From NCBI GenBank assembly GCA_020434645.1, contig JAGRAK010000031.1, positions 1-11,623 of the forward strand: a stretch of DNA of 11,623 nt, given 5' to 3'. Positions within the stretch are counted from its first letter, which is position 1, and each line of letters starts with the position of its first letter. The position numbers and the translations under genes were made by a program. The notes beneath the pieces are model-generated. The model worked only from the letters and a program-made list of their open reading frames with translations, did not search any database and was not told the DNA's origin. The DNA is from Bdellovibrionales bacterium. Its GTDB lineage: Bacteria; Bdellovibrionota; Bdellovibrionia; Bdellovibrionales; UBA1609. Below, one piece after another: positions 1-6,734 of the stretch.

Positions 1-1511
1 ATCATTTGTAAATTCAGATCAACTGAGCTTACAAGAAAGCTGACAATTTCAGCGAAAAATTCATCTCTGACAGCAGGTTGCGCTCGATCATTATCAGATT
101 TCTTTTCAAGATATTTTTTAAAAAAACCGTAGTAACTGTCGCTTGAAACAAAATCAATATTGTGAATTTCGCCTTTAATATAATCGGTTGTGTTTTTCAC
201 AACAGATTCATCAAAATCGAGAAGAGCTATGGTCTTTTTTTCTTTTTGTTCGTCGGTAAAAAAGATGTTGTCTTCGTTGTATTTAAAATCATTAGGGTCT
301 TGATTTAAAAGGTTTTTATAGGCGCTATCTCGTGCTAAAAATGCGCGAACTTCTTTGTTCAGGTTTTTGTTAAAACCGAAGTAATTGAAATAGACGAGAT
401 GCTGTCCTTTCTTTTCAGGATGCGCGATTGAGTGTTGCGCTTTGCCGTTAACATCGAGCCAGGTTTTTTGCCCAGGCAATTTAAAATAGATGTGGCCGAC
501 AGTCCCTGGGGCTATGGGTACTGGGTTTGAAATAGCAAAACCGAGATCATTAATTCTATCGATGTCTACTTTTTTTGCAAATTCAATATCATCATTTGCG
601 GGTTGAACAAATAAAAAGCTGGGTGATTTTTTTTGAGGCAGATTTAGTACAATCTCAGTTTTTTGCAAAAAAACAAGTCGATCAAATGGTAAACATAAGA
701 GGTCATCTATAAAGGGATGGCTATACTCTGATTTTTCAGCGGGGTCATCTTCATAGCGTATGGCAACAAATTTTGTTCGATTTTCTGCAGGCCAGAGTTC
801 AACTTTTGTCAGCAGGGTTGATACTTTGGTGACCCATTTTTTAATATCGCCATCATGTATGGCTGTGTTTTTAAAATAAATTAAATCAACAGGGGTTTTA
901 GCTACGGCTTCTTCTTTTTTTTCTTCAACACCACCGTCTTTACCTAAAAACTTGGCAACTTCTGCGGTCTTGTCTTTAAAGCTCAGGGTGTAGGTGGCTC
1001 CAGCAGACTTGCCCGTGATATGACAAACCCAGATTTCTTTTTTTTCATTTTCTATGGCTAAGGTTTCACTGACTTCTTTGTCACTTGTAGAGAGTGCAAG
1101 TAGATATTTTTTAAATTTATCTTGAAAGGGGCTGGCGACAAAACTATCAATCGTGGTGTTCTTTGCTACTATTTCAGTGACGATTTTAGAAAAAATCTTT
1201 GCGGTTGAGACTTTTAAAATCTGTAGTTTATCTAAACTAACTTCGACGTCGGCGGCGACATCATCAAATGGTACAGAATTGGCAAATGTGGCGGTGTTAA
1301 GAAATTTAATTTCATCTTCGCTCATGCCGGCGACTGGCTTTTTTTCAACGACAATCTCTTCAGTCTTTTGAATAAGACTTGAAAAGTACTCACGTTCAAA
1401 ATCTACTGAAGATGAAAATTCATGAATGTCGTCGATACTGAGCTCTTTTAAGTACCGCCGAATTTCAGCTCGAACTTTAACATCTTCATCAATCACGATG
1501 ACGCTTGCGAT
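1..1511 (-). CDS. Receiver/PilZ-like multidomain regulatory protein, 3' end beyond window
   Basis: An unbroken minus-strand frame runs from about 1511 to the left edge (about 503 residues visible, C-terminus missing). Numbering from the proposed start at 1511, residues 4-39 look like the first half of a response-regulator receiver (VIVIDEDVKVRAEI, then a second strand). About 160 residues of unrelated sequence follow, including a KE-rich linker. Receiver-like strands then resume at 208 (VDLIYFK), 246 (TKFVAIRY) and 269 (DDLLCLPFDRL). The residue aligned with the phospho-acceptor Asp is Lys214, so this receiver is probably not phosphorylated. Residues about 300-385 resemble a degenerate PilZ domain (INDLGFAI at 320-327), without the usual arginine motif for c-di-GMP. 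A second receiver-like start (IALLDFDES, acidic pair 432/434) begins near 429. It lies 54 bases downstream of pdxH on the same strand and is probably cotranscribed. Domain calls are by eye. The reading frame is certain; the role, probably signalling, is inferred. Confidence 0.75.
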   Translation of the reverse strand, partial: MASVIVIDEDVKVRAEIRRYLKELSIDDIHEFSSSVDFEREYFSSLIQKTEEIVVEKKPVAGMSEDEIKFLNTATFANSVPFDDVAADVEVSLDKLQILKVSTAKIFSKIVTEIVAKNTTIDSFVASPFQDKFKKYLLALSTSDKEVSETLAIENEKKEIWVCHITGKSAGATYTLSFKDKTAEVAKFLGKDGGVEEKKEEAVAKTPVDLIYFKNTAIHDGDIKKWVTKVSTLLTKVELWPAENRTKFVAIRYEDDPAEKSEYSHPFIDDLLCLPFDRLVFLQKTEIVLNLPQKKSPSFLFVQPANDDIEFAKKVDIDRINDLGFAISNPVPIAPGTVGHIYFKLPGQKTWLDVNGKAQHSIAHPEKKGQHLVYFNYFGFNKNLNKEVRAFLARDSAYKNLLNQDPNDFKYNEDNIFFTDEQKEKKTIALLDFDESVVKNTTDYIKGEIHNIDFVSSDSYYGFFKKYLEKKSDNDRAQPAVRDEFFAEIVSFLVSSVDLNLQM

Positions 1512-1519
1512 GTAAAAAA

Positions 1520-1523
1520 CCTC
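1520..1523 (-). promoter_or_regulatory. Ribosome binding site pointing to an ATC start
   Basis: GAGG on the minus strand lies 8 bases before an ATC codon at 1511-1509, which is ideal spacing. No ATG, GTG or TTG lies in frame between the upstream stop (TAA at 1550-1548) and the GTG at 1496-1494. That GTG is about 23 bases from the GAGG and would remove the start of the first receiver strand. The layout therefore favours a near-cognate ATC start. A sequence error for ATG is the obvious alternative. Confidence 0.45.
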
Positions 1524-1565
1524 GTGTTTATACTGGTTTACGCTTGCTTACATTGTATCTTAAAT

Positions 1566-2168
1566 TTAGGGGTAAAGTCTTTGCCCGCGCCAAAGGTTCT
1601 CGACCTTATGGTAGGTGAAGCGATCATGAAAGCGGCCATCGCGACCGATCCAAAACTCGACATAGGTCGGAGTGAGGAGGTAGCCTCCCCAATTCTCAGG
1701 TAGTGGTACGGGCTTATTTGAGAACATCAGTTCTGCAGCTTGAAGCTCGCGATCGAGCTGTTCTCGGCTCTCAACTGGCTCAGATTGCTTAGAGACCCAC
1801 TGACTGAGCTGGCTTTCCCGTGGGCGAGTGACCCAATACTTTTCAGAATCGTCTCGACTAACTTTGTTTAGGGTGCCCTTCCACTTCACTTGTTTGAAAA
1901 GTGGCTCCCAATAAAAGTTCATTGTGACACATGAATTTTTAGCAATTTCTTTACCTTTTTCACTGTCATAATTGGTGTAAAAGACTAAACCTTTGGGCAG
2001 GAGGTCTTTTAATAGGAGAACGCGTGAGTTGGGTGTTCCATCAAGAGCTATGGTCGAAAGGGTAAAAGCATTTGGCAAAGTGAGAGGTGTTTTTTTTGCT
2101 TCTTCCATCCATTCCGAAAAAACTTCGATGGGTGTTTTATTTTTTAGAAAAGCTTGCGAATCTGTCAT
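1566..2168 (-). CDS. pdxH: Pyridoxamine 5'-phosphate oxidase
   Basis: FMN-dependent cytoplasmic oxidase that makes pyridoxal 5'-phosphate from pyridoxamine or pyridoxine 5'-phosphate, the last step of B6 cofactor synthesis and salvage. The 200-residue protein has the full family length (E. coli PdxH is about 218). Visible hallmarks are the FMN-binding stretch SRVLLLKD at 48-55 followed by GLVFYTNYDSEKGKEI at 60-75, RPRESQLSQWVSKQSEP at 115-131, WGGY at 160-163, and the C-terminal signature EFWIGRDGRFHDRF (171-184) ending in RLYP. These match E. coli PdxH (SRPRDSQIGAWVSKQS, LHDRFLYQR, RLAP) from memory. The ATG at 2168 has only a weak ribosome binding site. It starts 21 bases after the mmsA stop on the same strand, so the two are probably cotranscribed. 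PLP supply has no direct link to mmsA chemistry, so the pairing may be incidental. Confidence 0.96.
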   Translation of the reverse strand: MTDSQAFLKNKTPIEVFSEWMEEAKKTPLTLPNAFTLSTIALDGTPNSRVLLLKDLLPKGLVFYTNYDSEKGKEIAKNSCVTMNFYWEPLFKQVKWKGTLNKVSRDDSEKYWVTRPRESQLSQWVSKQSEPVESREQLDRELQAAELMFSNKPVPLPENWGGYLLTPTYVEFWIGRDGRFHDRFTYHKVENLWRGQRLYP

Positions 2169-2189
2169 TTGGGTTTTAGGTGTAGGGGA

Positions 2190-3707
2190 TCAGCCCATCC
2201 ATGTCCAGTCTTTTTGTGCAGCCCACTTAGTTGTGATTTTTTTCATATTGGACCAGAGATTTAAGCTATGAACTCCGGTGATGTCACCTTGGCCAAATTT
2301 TGATTCGTGTGTGCCGCCAAAAGAAAATGGTTCACGAGGTACGGGCACACCAATATTAACGCCCACCATGCCAGCTTTACCATAGCTTGCGACTTTTTCA
2401 GCGGCGCCGCCATTTTGAGTAAATATTGAGACGGCATTGCCGTAAATATTTGAATTTTGAATTTCGAGTGCTTCACTTAAAGATTTGCAGCGAATGATCG
2501 CAAGTACTGGGCCAAAAAGTTCGTCTATTGCCGCTTGTGTGCCCGGCTTTACGTGATCTAATATTGTGGGGCTTAGCCAATTGCCGCTCTCAAAAGGGGG
2601 AGGGGGGCTCGGCTTGCGACCATCGAGTAGAATTTGTGCTCCGTCTTTTTCAGATTGAGAAATGGCTGATTGTAATTTACTCAGAGACTCTTGAGATATA
2701 ATGGCGCCCAAGTTGCGGCCTAGGGCTGTTTGGCTTGCTTGCTTTGTGATCGCCGCAATCAATTGGTTTACCATTTTTTCTTCTTCTGCGTTGCCCGCAA
2801 TGGCGCACAGAACACTTGCGGCCATGCAGCGTTGACCGGCGCAACCGGTGAAAGAATCTGATATCCCACGGGCGGTGAGTTCGAGGTCGGCGTCAGGCAT
2901 AAGTAAAATATGATTTTTTGCGCCACCGAGTGCGAGAACGCGCTTTAAATTTTGTGAGCCCCGGCGATAAATTTCTTTTGCCACTTGTGTTGAGCCCACA
3001 AACCCAATAGCTTCAATCTCAGGATGATCTAAAATGAGTTCAACAGTTGATTTTCCGCCTTGAGCTACGCTGAAGACTCCTTTCGGAAGGCCAGCTTCAG
3101 TGAGCAGCTTGGCCAGTAAAATAGATGTGAGGGGAGTTTTGTCAGAAGGCTTCCAGATAAAACTATTACCTAGCGTAATAGCGATCGGAATCATCCAGAG
3201 CGGCACCATGGCCGGAAAATTAAAAGGTGTAATGGCGGCGACAACTCCGAGGGGTTCTCTGCGGTATTCACAAAATACGCCGCGTGAGACTTCTGTTTTG
3301 CCGCCGACATCTAGATTTTGTATAGAGAGTGCGAACTCAATAACCTCAATGCCTTTATTAATTTCAGCTTGTGCTTCGGCCAGAGTCTTGCCGCACTCAA
3401 TTGAAATTTGATTTGATATTTTATGCATGTCACGAAGCAAGAGTTCGCGAAAACGAAACATCACAAGCGAGCGCTCTTTTATAGGCGTTGCGCCCCAAGT
3501 TTTTTGCGCCTTTTTTGCAGAGCCGATAATTTTTTGTAAATCTTGAGCCGTCGACTCATGAGATTGGCCAATAACTGAGTTTGTATAGGGGCTTTTAATT
3601 TGAAATTCTTTACCTGAAGGTTTTAGCCATTCGCCATTGCAGTAATTGAGACAAGGAGTTGATGTTTTGGGTACTTCTAGATTTGAATTGTAATTTGTAT
3701 CACTCAT
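2190..3707 (-). CDS. mmsA: Methylmalonate-semialdehyde dehydrogenase (CoA-acylating)
   Basis: CoA- and NAD-dependent aldehyde dehydrogenase of valine catabolism (methylmalonate semialdehyde to propionyl-CoA); many bacterial members also act on malonate semialdehyde in beta-alanine or inositol breakdown. With the ATG at 3707 the protein is 505 residues, the normal length. Visible are ITPFNFPAMVPLW (Asn163), GFVGST in the NAD-binding fold, LGGAKNH at 261-267 and the catalytic Cys294 in GCAGQRCMA. LGGAKNH replaces the usual ALDH motif LELGG with its general-base Glu, as expected of the CoA-acylating MMSDH branch. The C-terminal FSFGGTHESKFGQGD differs a little from the common FSFTGSRxSFxGD. The frame stays open to an ATG at 3848, but the extra 47 residues do not look like any ALDH N-terminus and are taken as leader. 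No other valine-degradation gene is in the window, so the substrate is inferred from family. Confidence 0.9.
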   Translation of the reverse strand: MSDTNYNSNLEVPKTSTPCLNYCNGEWLKPSGKEFQIKSPYTNSVIGQSHESTAQDLQKIIGSAKKAQKTWGATPIKERSLVMFRFRELLLRDMHKISNQISIECGKTLAEAQAEINKGIEVIEFALSIQNLDVGGKTEVSRGVFCEYRREPLGVVAAITPFNFPAMVPLWMIPIAITLGNSFIWKPSDKTPLTSILLAKLLTEAGLPKGVFSVAQGGKSTVELILDHPEIEAIGFVGSTQVAKEIYRRGSQNLKRVLALGGAKNHILLMPDADLELTARGISDSFTGCAGQRCMAASVLCAIAGNAEEEKMVNQLIAAITKQASQTALGRNLGAIISQESLSKLQSAISQSEKDGAQILLDGRKPSPPPPFESGNWLSPTILDHVKPGTQAAIDELFGPVLAIIRCKSLSEALEIQNSNIYGNAVSIFTQNGGAAEKVASYGKAGMVGVNIGVPVPREPFSFGGTHESKFGQGDITGVHSLNLWSNMKKITTKWAAQKDWTWMG

Positions 3708-3779
3708 GCAGCTATTAAAGCCAATTCTGTCTGCTTCGTCGAGAAGTTTAAATTTATTTATAGGCAAATTGTACAAAAT

Positions 3780-3802
3780 GAGGGCGGCAAGTTCGCCTCC
3801 TC
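3780..3802. repeat. Imperfect GC-rich hairpin carrying a strong minus-strand Shine-Dalgarno
   Basis: GAGGGCG (3780-3786) and CGCCTC (3794-3799) are complementary apart from one bulged base, with a 7-base loop. On the minus strand the repeat arm forms AGAGGAGG (3803-3796), the strongest ribosome-binding match in the window. It lies 5 bases before a TTG that opens only a 10-codon frame (3790-3758). If transcribed, the hairpin would hide that site. It could be an operator, a leader structure, or chance. Confidence 0.3.
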
Positions 3803-3832
3803 TAGTATTTTTAGCCCAATCTAAGTAAAAGA

Positions 3833-3861
3833 CTCTGATAAATCGCATATGATAATCAGAG
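3833..3861. repeat. Inverted repeat, candidate operator upstream of the operon
   Basis: CTCTGAT at 3833-3839 is the exact reverse complement of ATCAGAG at 3855-3861, with a 15-base AT-rich spacer containing the palindrome CATATG (3846-3851). The half-site centres are 22 bases apart, about two helical turns, which suits a dimeric helix-turn-helix regulator. The right arm touches the ribosome binding site of the first operon gene (AGAGGGGG, 3858-3865). A regulator bound here could affect both divergent transcripts. No regulator gene is adjacent. This is a structural observation with an inferred role. Confidence 0.35.
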
Positions 3862-3865
3862 GGGG
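3858..3865 (+). promoter_or_regulatory. Ribosome binding site supporting a TTG start
   Basis: AGAGGGGG ends 5 bases before the TTG at 3871. It is the reason for choosing this TTG, which also fits the expected ketosynthase N-terminus (INSEILATGAAFPE). Confidence 0.6.
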
Positions 3866-3870
3866 CTCTC

Positions 3871-4878
3871 TTGTTAATAAATAGCGAAATCCTAGCGACT
3901 GGGGCGGCTTTCCCTGAAAAAACTGTCTACAGCTATGAACTAGATGAAAAATATGGGCATCCAGTCGGAACTTTTGAAAGTAAATCTGGTGTTCAATCTC
4001 GATACTATATTTCAGGAGAAGAGACCGCGGCTAAGTTAGGGGCTAAGAGTGCGGTTCAGGCATTTAAAAAAGCAGGGCTTAAAATTGGCGATGTCGATCT
4101 TATTCTGGGCGCTTCGGGTACGGCTGAACAGGCGATTCCCTGTACATCAGCCCTCATACAAAAAGAATTGGGGCTCGATAAGTCGGGTATACCTTGTTTT
4201 GATGTTAATGCGACATGTTTGAGTTTTTTAACAGCCTACAATACGGCGTGTGCTCTTATTCATGCTGGTCAAGTTTCGCGCGTACTCATTGTAAGTTCTG
4301 AAATTGCTTCTGTTGGGATTAATTATGAAAATGTTGAGGCGGCCAGTCTTTTTGGTGATGGTGCTGTTTCTGTAATAGTTCAAAAAAATGAAGTCTCTGA
4401 TGAACGAGGCCTCTTAGGATTTCATATGGAGACGTACAGTGAATTTTCTGACTGTTGTGAAATTCAGGGGGGCGGAACAAAGCTTCACCCGCGCCTGCTG
4501 GGTTGGGATTTGCCAAAGGATGATCCGAGATTTTTATTTAAAATGGATGGGCCTAAAGTTTTTAAAATTGCCGCCAAGAGTATGTCTAATTTTATTGATG
4601 TGCTCAGTAGCAAGGCGGGCTTTGGGTTAGATGATATAAAGTTATTTATTCCGCATCAGGCGAGCAGTTCGGCGCTAACACTTATGCAAAGACGTATAGG
4701 GCTAGATGATGATAAGTTTTTTAAATATAACAAGAATTACGGCAATATGATTGCCGCATCATTACCACTCGGCTTGCATTTGGCTCTCGAGCAAAAACTT
4801 ATTGGTCGGGGTGATAAAATTATGATGGTCGGCACATCTGCGGGCATTTCAATTGGTGGCGCAATCATACAGCTTTGA
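3871..4878 (+). CDS. FabH/OleA-type 3-oxoacyl synthase III (thiolase fold)
   Basis: A 335-residue ketosynthase III. This family condenses an acyl-CoA or acyl-ACP with a second acyl unit (malonyl-ACP for FabH, a second acyl-CoA for OleA). The catalytic triad is visible: Cys116 in DVNATCLSF, His262 in IPHQASS, and Asn292 in YGNMIAASLP. LFGDGAVSVIV (160-170) and the C-terminal GTSAGISIGGAII (321-333) are the usual structural signatures. The motif NATCLSF differs from the FabH consensus AACAGF, so a non-housekeeping role is likely. Full length and an intact active site argue for an active enzyme. It is the first gene of a six-gene operon with an extended SDR, as OleA is paired with OleD, which suggests head-to-head or other non-FabH condensation. 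Which substrates it uses cannot be told from the sequence. TTG start chosen from the AGAGGGGG site 5 bases upstream. Confidence 0.9.
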   Translation: MLINSEILATGAAFPEKTVYSYELDEKYGHPVGTFESKSGVQSRYYISGEETAAKLGAKSAVQAFKKAGLKIGDVDLILGASGTAEQAIPCTSALIQKELGLDKSGIPCFDVNATCLSFLTAYNTACALIHAGQVSRVLIVSSEIASVGINYENVEAASLFGDGAVSVIVQKNEVSDERGLLGFHMETYSEFSDCCEIQGGGTKLHPRLLGWDLPKDDPRFLFKMDGPKVFKIAAKSMSNFIDVLSSKAGFGLDDIKLFIPHQASSSALTLMQRRIGLDDDKFFKYNKNYGNMIAASLPLGLHLALEQKLIGRGDKIMMVGTSAGISIGGAIIQL

Positions 4879-4883
4879 AAAGG
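4878..4883 (+). promoter_or_regulatory. Ribosome binding site deciding the methyltransferase start
   Basis: AAAAGG begins on the last base of the ketosynthase stop codon. It lies 10 bases before the ATG at 4894 but only 1 base before the GTG at 4885, so the ATG is preferred and the protein loses three residues relative to the longest frame. Confidence 0.5.
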
Positions 4884-4893
4884 TGTGAAGTTA

Positions 4894-5646
4894 ATGTTCA
4901 GTAGTGCAATGCAAGAGCTTAAACTATTATTTCACATTTGTTTCGCTCAAAATCATGGGGTATTGCACCGTGATCGAATGGAGAACTATTTTAAGCCTCA
5001 GGCCGAGCGGTATGATAGTTTTCGTGATCGCTTGCTTCATGGGCGCCGAGAGTTATTCTCAGAAATTGAAGTGAATGCGGGAGATGTTTGGATTGATATC
5101 GGGGGCGGTACCGGTCGCAGCTTAGAATTTATTGATGAAAAAATAAATAAACTAAGCAAAGTGTATATCGTTGATATTTCTCCGAGTTTACTGGCTATTG
5201 CCAAGGAGCGAATTAAAAAAAATAATTGGAAGAATGTTTATTGCATAGAAGCTGATGCGGCGAGTTTTTGTTTGTCAGATGTTGAGCGAGCCGATGTCGT
5301 CACGTTTACTTATTCACTCTCTATGATCCCCAATTGGTTTGAAGCTCTGGATAGTGCATATAAACTGCTAAAACCAAATGCACAACTTGCGGTCATTGAT
5401 TTTTATATAGCGAAGAAGCACCCGAATAAAAATAATTACCCAAGGCAGAGTTTTTTGGCTCGGCTATTTTGGCAAATATTTTTTGTTGGCGATGATGTGT
5501 TTCCGAATGGCGATCATTTGGCCTATTTATCAAAACTATGTAGTGAATCATCGTTTAAGGCAGGGAAAGGTAAAATCCCTTACTTGCCGTTATGGGCACC
5601 GTATTATCAATTTATTGGCCGTCGTAAAAATAAGGGCATTGAGTGA
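4894..5646 (+). CDS. btaB: BtaB-like SAM-dependent N-methyltransferase
   Basis: Class I SAM methyltransferase of 250 residues. Its expected role by family is three successive N-methylations turning a homoserine head group into trimethyl-homoserine (betaine), as in DGTS lipid synthesis. Numbering from 4894, motif I is WIDIGGGTGRS (66-76), the post-I acidic strand is VYIVDISPS (90-98), and DVVTFTYSLSMIPNWFEAL begins at 134. The segment from TYSLSMIP through VIDFYIAKKH and the later VFPNGDHLAYL and KIPYLPLWAPYYQFIGRR are close in pattern to the methyltransferase half of eukaryotic BTA1. This places it in the BtaB group rather than among generic UbiE-like enzymes. The N-terminal 25 residues are slightly hydrophobic and could help membrane association. 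It overlaps the next gene by 4 bases, so the two are translationally coupled. Substrate is inferred from family and neighbour. Confidence 0.85.
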   Translation: MFSSAMQELKLLFHICFAQNHGVLHRDRMENYFKPQAERYDSFRDRLLHGRRELFSEIEVNAGDVWIDIGGGTGRSLEFIDEKINKLSKVYIVDISPSLLAIAKERIKKNNWKNVYCIEADAASFCLSDVERADVVTFTYSLSMIPNWFEALDSAYKLLKPNAQLAVIDFYIAKKHPNKNNYPRQSFLARLFWQIFFVGDDVFPNGDHLAYLSKLCSESSFKAGKGKIPYLPLWAPYYQFIGRRKNKGIE

Positions 5647-6734
5647 GTCAATTTTTCAATAAAATAAATTATTCGTCCTCAAATGAAGATGGCGCAATTG
5701 AGCGTGAAGCGCTCGCGGCAAAGCTCACGGGCGGCCAAGTTCTTTGTATAACGGGCAGTGGTTCAAGGCCACTTGAGCTGGCAATTGCTCGACCTCAAAA
5801 AATTGTTTCTGTTGATTTTAATCCGACACAAAATCATCTACTTGCACTGAAAATTGCGGCCTATCAAATGCTTGAATATGAAGACATGCTCGGATTTTTC
5901 GGCCTGACAAAAAGTGATCAACGCTTGCGTACATTTCAGTATTTGTCGTCGAAATTGAGTCGAGAGAGCCAAGCGTTTTGGGAGTCGCGCCCGAGTTTAA
6001 TTCAAAATGGGATTCTCCACGCTGGCAGTTGGGAGCACTATCTTGCAGCGATAGCGCGTGCGGCAACATTTTTTCGTGGTGATCTTATAAATGAGTTGCT
6101 GAGCTTTGACGATCTGAAGTCGCAAGCTCAATTTTGGGACTCCAAGTGGGACACTTCAGCGTGGAAAGCTTTTATCCGCATCATAGGTTATCGCCCTTTA
6201 TGGGAGTATGTGATTCGAGAACCCGGCATACATTTAGTGCCTAAAGATGCGAAGATATGGCAAATTTTAAAAGACCGTTTTGATATGGCCGCACACAATA
6301 TTTTATTTAAGAAATCTCCGTTTGCGTGGCTGATACTAAAGGGTCGATATAACGTAAGTGTTGCATTGCCCTGTCATTTGCAAGAAAAACATTTTGCGAC
6401 ACTTAAAAATGAGGTTCAAAATATCGAAATTCAAACTGTTGATCTCGCTGAGCATTTGAAAACAACAAGTGATCGCTATGATGCCTTTAGTTTATCTGAT
6501 TTCGGTAGCTACGCCCATCAGGCCATGTACCGGTCGATATGGTTTGGAGTCAATCGCTGCGCTCGCGACGGCGCACGGGTATGCGAGCGAGAATTTTTAG
6601 TGCCACGTTTGCCAGAGCAACTTGCCGGTAACAGATTAAAGCGAGAACCTGAATTAGAGACTCGCCTCGCTAAACTTGATCATTCAATGATTTATAAATT
6701 TATTGTGGGCGCAATCGAAGGTGAAAAAAAGTGA
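5643..6734 (+). CDS. btaA: BtaA-like (DUF3419) 3-amino-3-carboxypropyl transferase
   Basis: 363-residue DUF3419 protein. In Rhodobacter, BtaA moves the 3-amino-3-carboxypropyl group of S-adenosylmethionine to the hydroxyl of diacylglycerol, forming the homoserine ether later methylated by BtaB. Family hallmarks are GQVLCITGSGSRPLEL (31-46), KIVSVDFNPTQNHLLALK (53-70) followed by MLEYEDMLGFFG (76-87), and DAFSLSDFGSYAH (280-292). The first two form the SAM site. It is somewhat shorter than the roughly 400 residues common for BtaA, and the region after SLSDFGSY does not show the acidic motif I recall from bona fide BtaA, so the acceptor may not be diacylglycerol. GTG start at 5643 overlaps the btaB-like stop by 4 bases (GTGA), with AAGGG 6 bases upstream. 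Enzyme class is well supported; the acceptor is open. Confidence 0.87.
   Translation: MSQFFNKINYSSSNEDGAIEREALAAKLTGGQVLCITGSGSRPLELAIARPQKIVSVDFNPTQNHLLALKIAAYQMLEYEDMLGFFGLTKSDQRLRTFQYLSSKLSRESQAFWESRPSLIQNGILHAGSWEHYLAAIARAATFFRGDLINELLSFDDLKSQAQFWDSKWDTSAWKAFIRIIGYRPLWEYVIREPGIHLVPKDAKIWQILKDRFDMAAHNILFKKSPFAWLILKGRYNVSVALPCHLQEKHFATLKNEVQNIEIQTVDLAEHLKTTSDRYDAFSLSDFGSYAHQAMYRSIWFGVNRCARDGARVCEREFLVPRLPEQLAGNRLKREPELETRLAKLDHSMIYKFIVGAIEGEKK

Larger units (their letters stand above)
3708..3870. promoter_or_regulatory. Divergent intergenic region between mmsA and the lipid-type operon
   Basis: This 163-base gap is the only substantial non-coding stretch in the window. It must carry the promoters for both the mmsA-pdxH-regulator set (minus) and the six-gene operon (plus). 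I see AT-rich -10-like hexamers (TAGTAT at 3803-3808 on plus; TATAAA on minus, at 3762-3757) but no -35 box at a convincing spacing, so no promoter is called. The region contains an inverted repeat near the operon start and a GC-rich hairpin, listed separately. If mmsA actually begins at 3848, most of this region would be coding and only about 22 bases would separate the two genes. Confidence 0.5.

Noticed and set aside
1153..1371. Plus-strand open frame of 72 codons in the left arm
   Set aside because: It lies wholly inside the continuous minus-strand regulatory gene and has no recognisable protein pattern, so it is a shadow frame.
1548..1553. ATG immediately followed by TAA on the minus strand, a possible start-stop element before the regulatory gene
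   Set aside because: No Shine-Dalgarno sequence precedes it and a six-base match is easily due to chance.
1993..2271. Plus-strand frame across the pdxH-mmsA junction
   Set aside because: It is antisense to two well-supported genes and shows no family motif.
3803..3808. TAGTAT as the -10 box of the operon promoter
   Set aside because: The nearest -35-like sequence (TTGTAC at 3769-3774) is 28 bases away, too far for a standard promoter.
3708..3848. N-terminal extension of MmsA to an ATG at 3848
   Set aside because: The extra 47 residues do not resemble any ALDH N-terminus, no ribosome binding site precedes the ATG, and the ATG at 3707 gives the normal length.
5818..6069. Minus-strand frame within the BtaA-like gene
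   Set aside because: It is antisense to a conserved enzyme and has no family pattern.
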